Positions 7,416 through 8,473 of a DNA stretch of 8,473 nt are shown one piece after another (position 1 is the first letter of the stretch; each line of letters opens with the position of its first letter). The notes beneath the pieces were generated by a model. It saw only the letters and a list, made by a program, of their open reading frames with translations. It made no database searches and was not told the origin of the DNA. Source of the stretch: an uncultured Ignavibacteria bacterium (GTDB lineage: Bacteria; Bacteroidota; Ignavibacteria; Ignavibacteriales; Ignavibacteriaceae); assembly GCA_937996765.1 (NCBI GenBank), contig CALKUG010000430.1, positions 1-8,473 of the forward strand. The letters run 5' to 3'. The position numbers and the translations under genes were made by a program.

Positions 7416-8022
7416 GTTTGATCTCTTTTCATTAGTAATTTGGTTGATTGTAATTTATGGTTTCATCAGCCCGTTTTTGAAGAAAAAGCCGCCCCAGGAT
7501 GCCCAGGGCGGCCCTTCTTCTACTAAACAGTCATCCGAACAACGTCCTCTTCCCTCCTCAGAAGATTTAATGAGAGAGCTTGAAGGTTTGTTTGGAAAAC
7601 CTGTTAGGAACGAACGCAAAGAACCACAGAGAACTCAAACCATGTATCGGGATAGTTCGCCCAATATACCTCGCAATGAACCTGAAAAAACAAGCGATGA
7701 TTATCAGACCGCTTGGAATATGGATTATGATAATGTAGAGTCTCAGGATTCCTACAGTACTTCCGATTCGCTTTCAACGTATGATAGAGATCAGCAGGTC
7801 TATGCAAAACAACAGGAAATGATGGCGAGATTTAACTCGATTTCTTCTGAAAATACTATTTCCATCTCACAAGCCGATTTTTCGGCCTATGAAAGAAAAG
7901 TTGTGCGCACTACAGCAGGCGCACGGAGAATTAATGCTCTTTTGAGAAATCCGGCAACTCTTAAAGACACACTCATTCTCACTGAAGTTCTCAAACCCAA
8001 ACACGGAATGGGAGATTTTTAG
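7399..8022 (+). CDS. Uncharacterised single-pass membrane protein (207 aa)
   Basis: I do not recognise a named family. One hydrophobic segment lies at about 8-27 ([19 protein letters not shown]) and is followed by KKK, so the long remainder is probably cytoplasmic. Residues 30 to about 155 are low-complexity, rich in Ser, Gln, Glu, Asp and Pro, and probably disordered. A more ordered C-terminus of about 45 residues, with [20 protein letters not shown], looks like a conserved helical tail of the kind seen at the ends of otherwise variable small membrane proteins. I chose the ATG at 7399 because AAGGG lies 8 nt upstream; an in-frame ATG at 7378 has no ribosome site and would deepen the overlap. 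With this start the gene overlaps floA by 17 nt, so the two are probably co-expressed and this protein may work with FloA at the membrane (inference). Its stop lies just before the helicase frame. Confidence 0.85.
   Translation: MVTTAEFDLFSLVIWLIVIYGFISPFLKKKPPQDAQGGPSSTKQSSEQRPLPSSEDLMRELEGLFGKPVRNERKEPQRTQTMYRDSSPNIPRNEPEKTSDDYQTAWNMDYDNVESQDSYSTSDSLSTYDRDQQVYAKQQEMMARFNSISSENTISISQADFSAYERKVVRTTAGARRINALLRNPATLKDTLILTEVLKPKHGMGDF
7488..7512. repeat. GC-rich inverted repeat inside the membrane-protein gene
   Basis: GCCGCCC (7488-7494) and GGGCGGC (7506-7512) form a perfect 7-bp inverted repeat with an 11-nt loop. It stands out in an AT-rich region and falls at the boundary between the membrane segment and the disordered region (codons for [11 protein letters not shown]). 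Read leftward, the hairpin is followed by TTTTTC, so it looks like an intrinsic terminator for antisense transcription. Read rightward it lacks a T tract. Confidence 0.4.
8011..8022 (+). promoter_or_regulatory. Shine-Dalgarno-like GGAG with TTT TAG: helicase ribosome site or possible +1 frameshift site
   Basis: GGAG (8011-8014) lies 2 nt before the last sense codon TTT (8017-8019) and the stop TAG (8020-8022) of the membrane-protein gene. The fifth T lets a phenylalanyl tRNA re-pair perfectly on TTT one base downstream, entering the helicase frame at AGT CTG AAG. The same GGAG lies 9 nt before CTG 8024 and could simply serve as the helicase ribosome site. The sequence elements are certain; which role applies is not. 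Confidence 0.35.
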
Positions 8023-8023
8023 T

Positions 8024-8473
8024 CTGAAGAAGTACGTATTGAAGAGAACTCCCACAACTGATATCTCTTCTGCCAACTCTCGTGAAATAGACGAATCTAA
8101 ATTCTCTATACAATATCGGAATGACTTAAACGATGCACAATATGAAGCCGTTTCATCTGTAGATGGCTCCTACTTAATTATTGCGGGAGCAGGAACCGGG
8201 AAAACAAGAACTCTTGTGTATCGTGTCGCGCGGTTAGTGGAAATGGGTTACGACCCTACAACGATTGTATTACTTACATTCACACGCAAAGCTGCTGCTG
8301 AAATGCTACACCGTGCTGAGCTTTTGTTGGATAAACGATGCTCACGTATTCAAGGTGGAACTTTTCATTCATTTGCTAACACCACTTTGCGCAGATATTC
8401 AACCCTTGCAGGACTCAGTCCTAATTTTACAATACTCGACCAAGGCGATTCCGAGGATGTTGTTAGTTTAGTT
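8024..8473 (+). CDS. UvrD/Rep-family ATP-dependent DNA helicase, N-terminal part
   Basis: The first 150 codons of a superfamily 1A helicase that runs off the right edge. These enzymes unwind duplex DNA 3' to 5' in repair and replication restart. The Q-motif-like LNDAQYEAV is followed by motif I/Walker A AGAGTGKTRTL, motif Ia LLTFTRKAAAEML, the GGTFHSFA segment of motif Ib, and TILDQGDSEDVVSLV. The frame is open from 7946, but no ATG or GTG occurs in it until after Walker A. The start is therefore CTG 8024 (GGAG 9 nt upstream), TTG 8039 (weak purine-rich GAAGAAG upstream), or a frameshift from the preceding gene. I placed it at CTG because the KKYVLKR it would include resembles the N-termini of related helicases as I remember them; an automatic caller might choose TTG 8039. 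The gene is certain, the start is not. The full protein could be a plain UvrD or a longer AddA-like protein. Confidence 0.92.
   Translation, partial: MKKYVLKRTPTTDISSANSREIDESKFSIQYRNDLNDAQYEAVSSVDGSYLIIAGAGTGKTRTLVYRVARLVEMGYDPTTIVLLTFTRKAAAEMLHRAELLLDKRCSRIQGGTFHSFANTTLRRYSTLAGLSPNFTILDQGDSEDVVSLV

Overview
The window is an ordinary chromosomal segment of a moderately AT-rich bacterium with densely packed housekeeping genes. I saw no RNA genes, insertion sequences, CRISPR arrays or phage genes. The family content points to the Bacteroidota/Chlorobiota/Ignavibacteria (FCB) group: a secreted M64 peptidase with a short '..YSQ' signal peptide, a PyrE with a CPMC...KPGSR tail, a ClpC/FloA pair, and a UvrD-like helicase with a 'KYVLKR' N-terminus. 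I cannot fix the phylum from the sequence alone, so this placement is inference.

Left block, minus strand, 3541 down to 1. A tightly packed apparent operon runs in transcription order: pterin-4a-carbinolamine dehydratase (PCD), orotate phosphoribosyltransferase (pyrE), a secreted M64 metallopeptidase, a 400-aa kinase-like protein of the DUF4032 family, and the first 61 codons of an unidentified gene that runs off the left edge. The junctions are a 10-nt gap, a 1-nt overlap (TAATG), a 4-nt overlap (ATGA) and a 15-nt gap, so co-transcription and translational coupling are likely. A candidate promoter lies just upstream of the PCD gene.

Middle, minus strand, 6159 to 3670: a complete clpC, the AAA+ unfoldase of the ClpCP protease. 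It ends in a strong intrinsic terminator that separates it from the PCD-pyrE operon. A 254-bp divergent intergenic region follows (6160-6413). It holds a candidate clpC promoter and an imperfect 46-bp inverted repeat whose inner and outer arms share one centre.

Right block, plus strand, 6414 to the end: floA (flotillin-like scaffold protein), an overlapping gene for an uncharacterised 207-aa protein with one N-terminal membrane segment, and the 5' part of a UvrD/Rep-family helicase gene. The helicase reading frame has no ATG or GTG before its Walker A motif. Either it starts at a CTG or TTG codon, or it is reached by a +1 frameshift at the upstream TTT TAG. That junction has a Shine-Dalgarno-like GGAG, a slippery TTT and a stop in the same order as the prfB frameshift site. 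It is the most interesting detail in the window.

The left operon mixes cofactor recycling, pyrimidine synthesis, a secreted protease and a kinase-like protein, and I see no single pathway that unites them. ClpC (protein quality control) and FloA (membrane organisation) are divergently transcribed and could both belong to envelope or stress functions, but no classical CIRCE or CtsR operator is visible between them.
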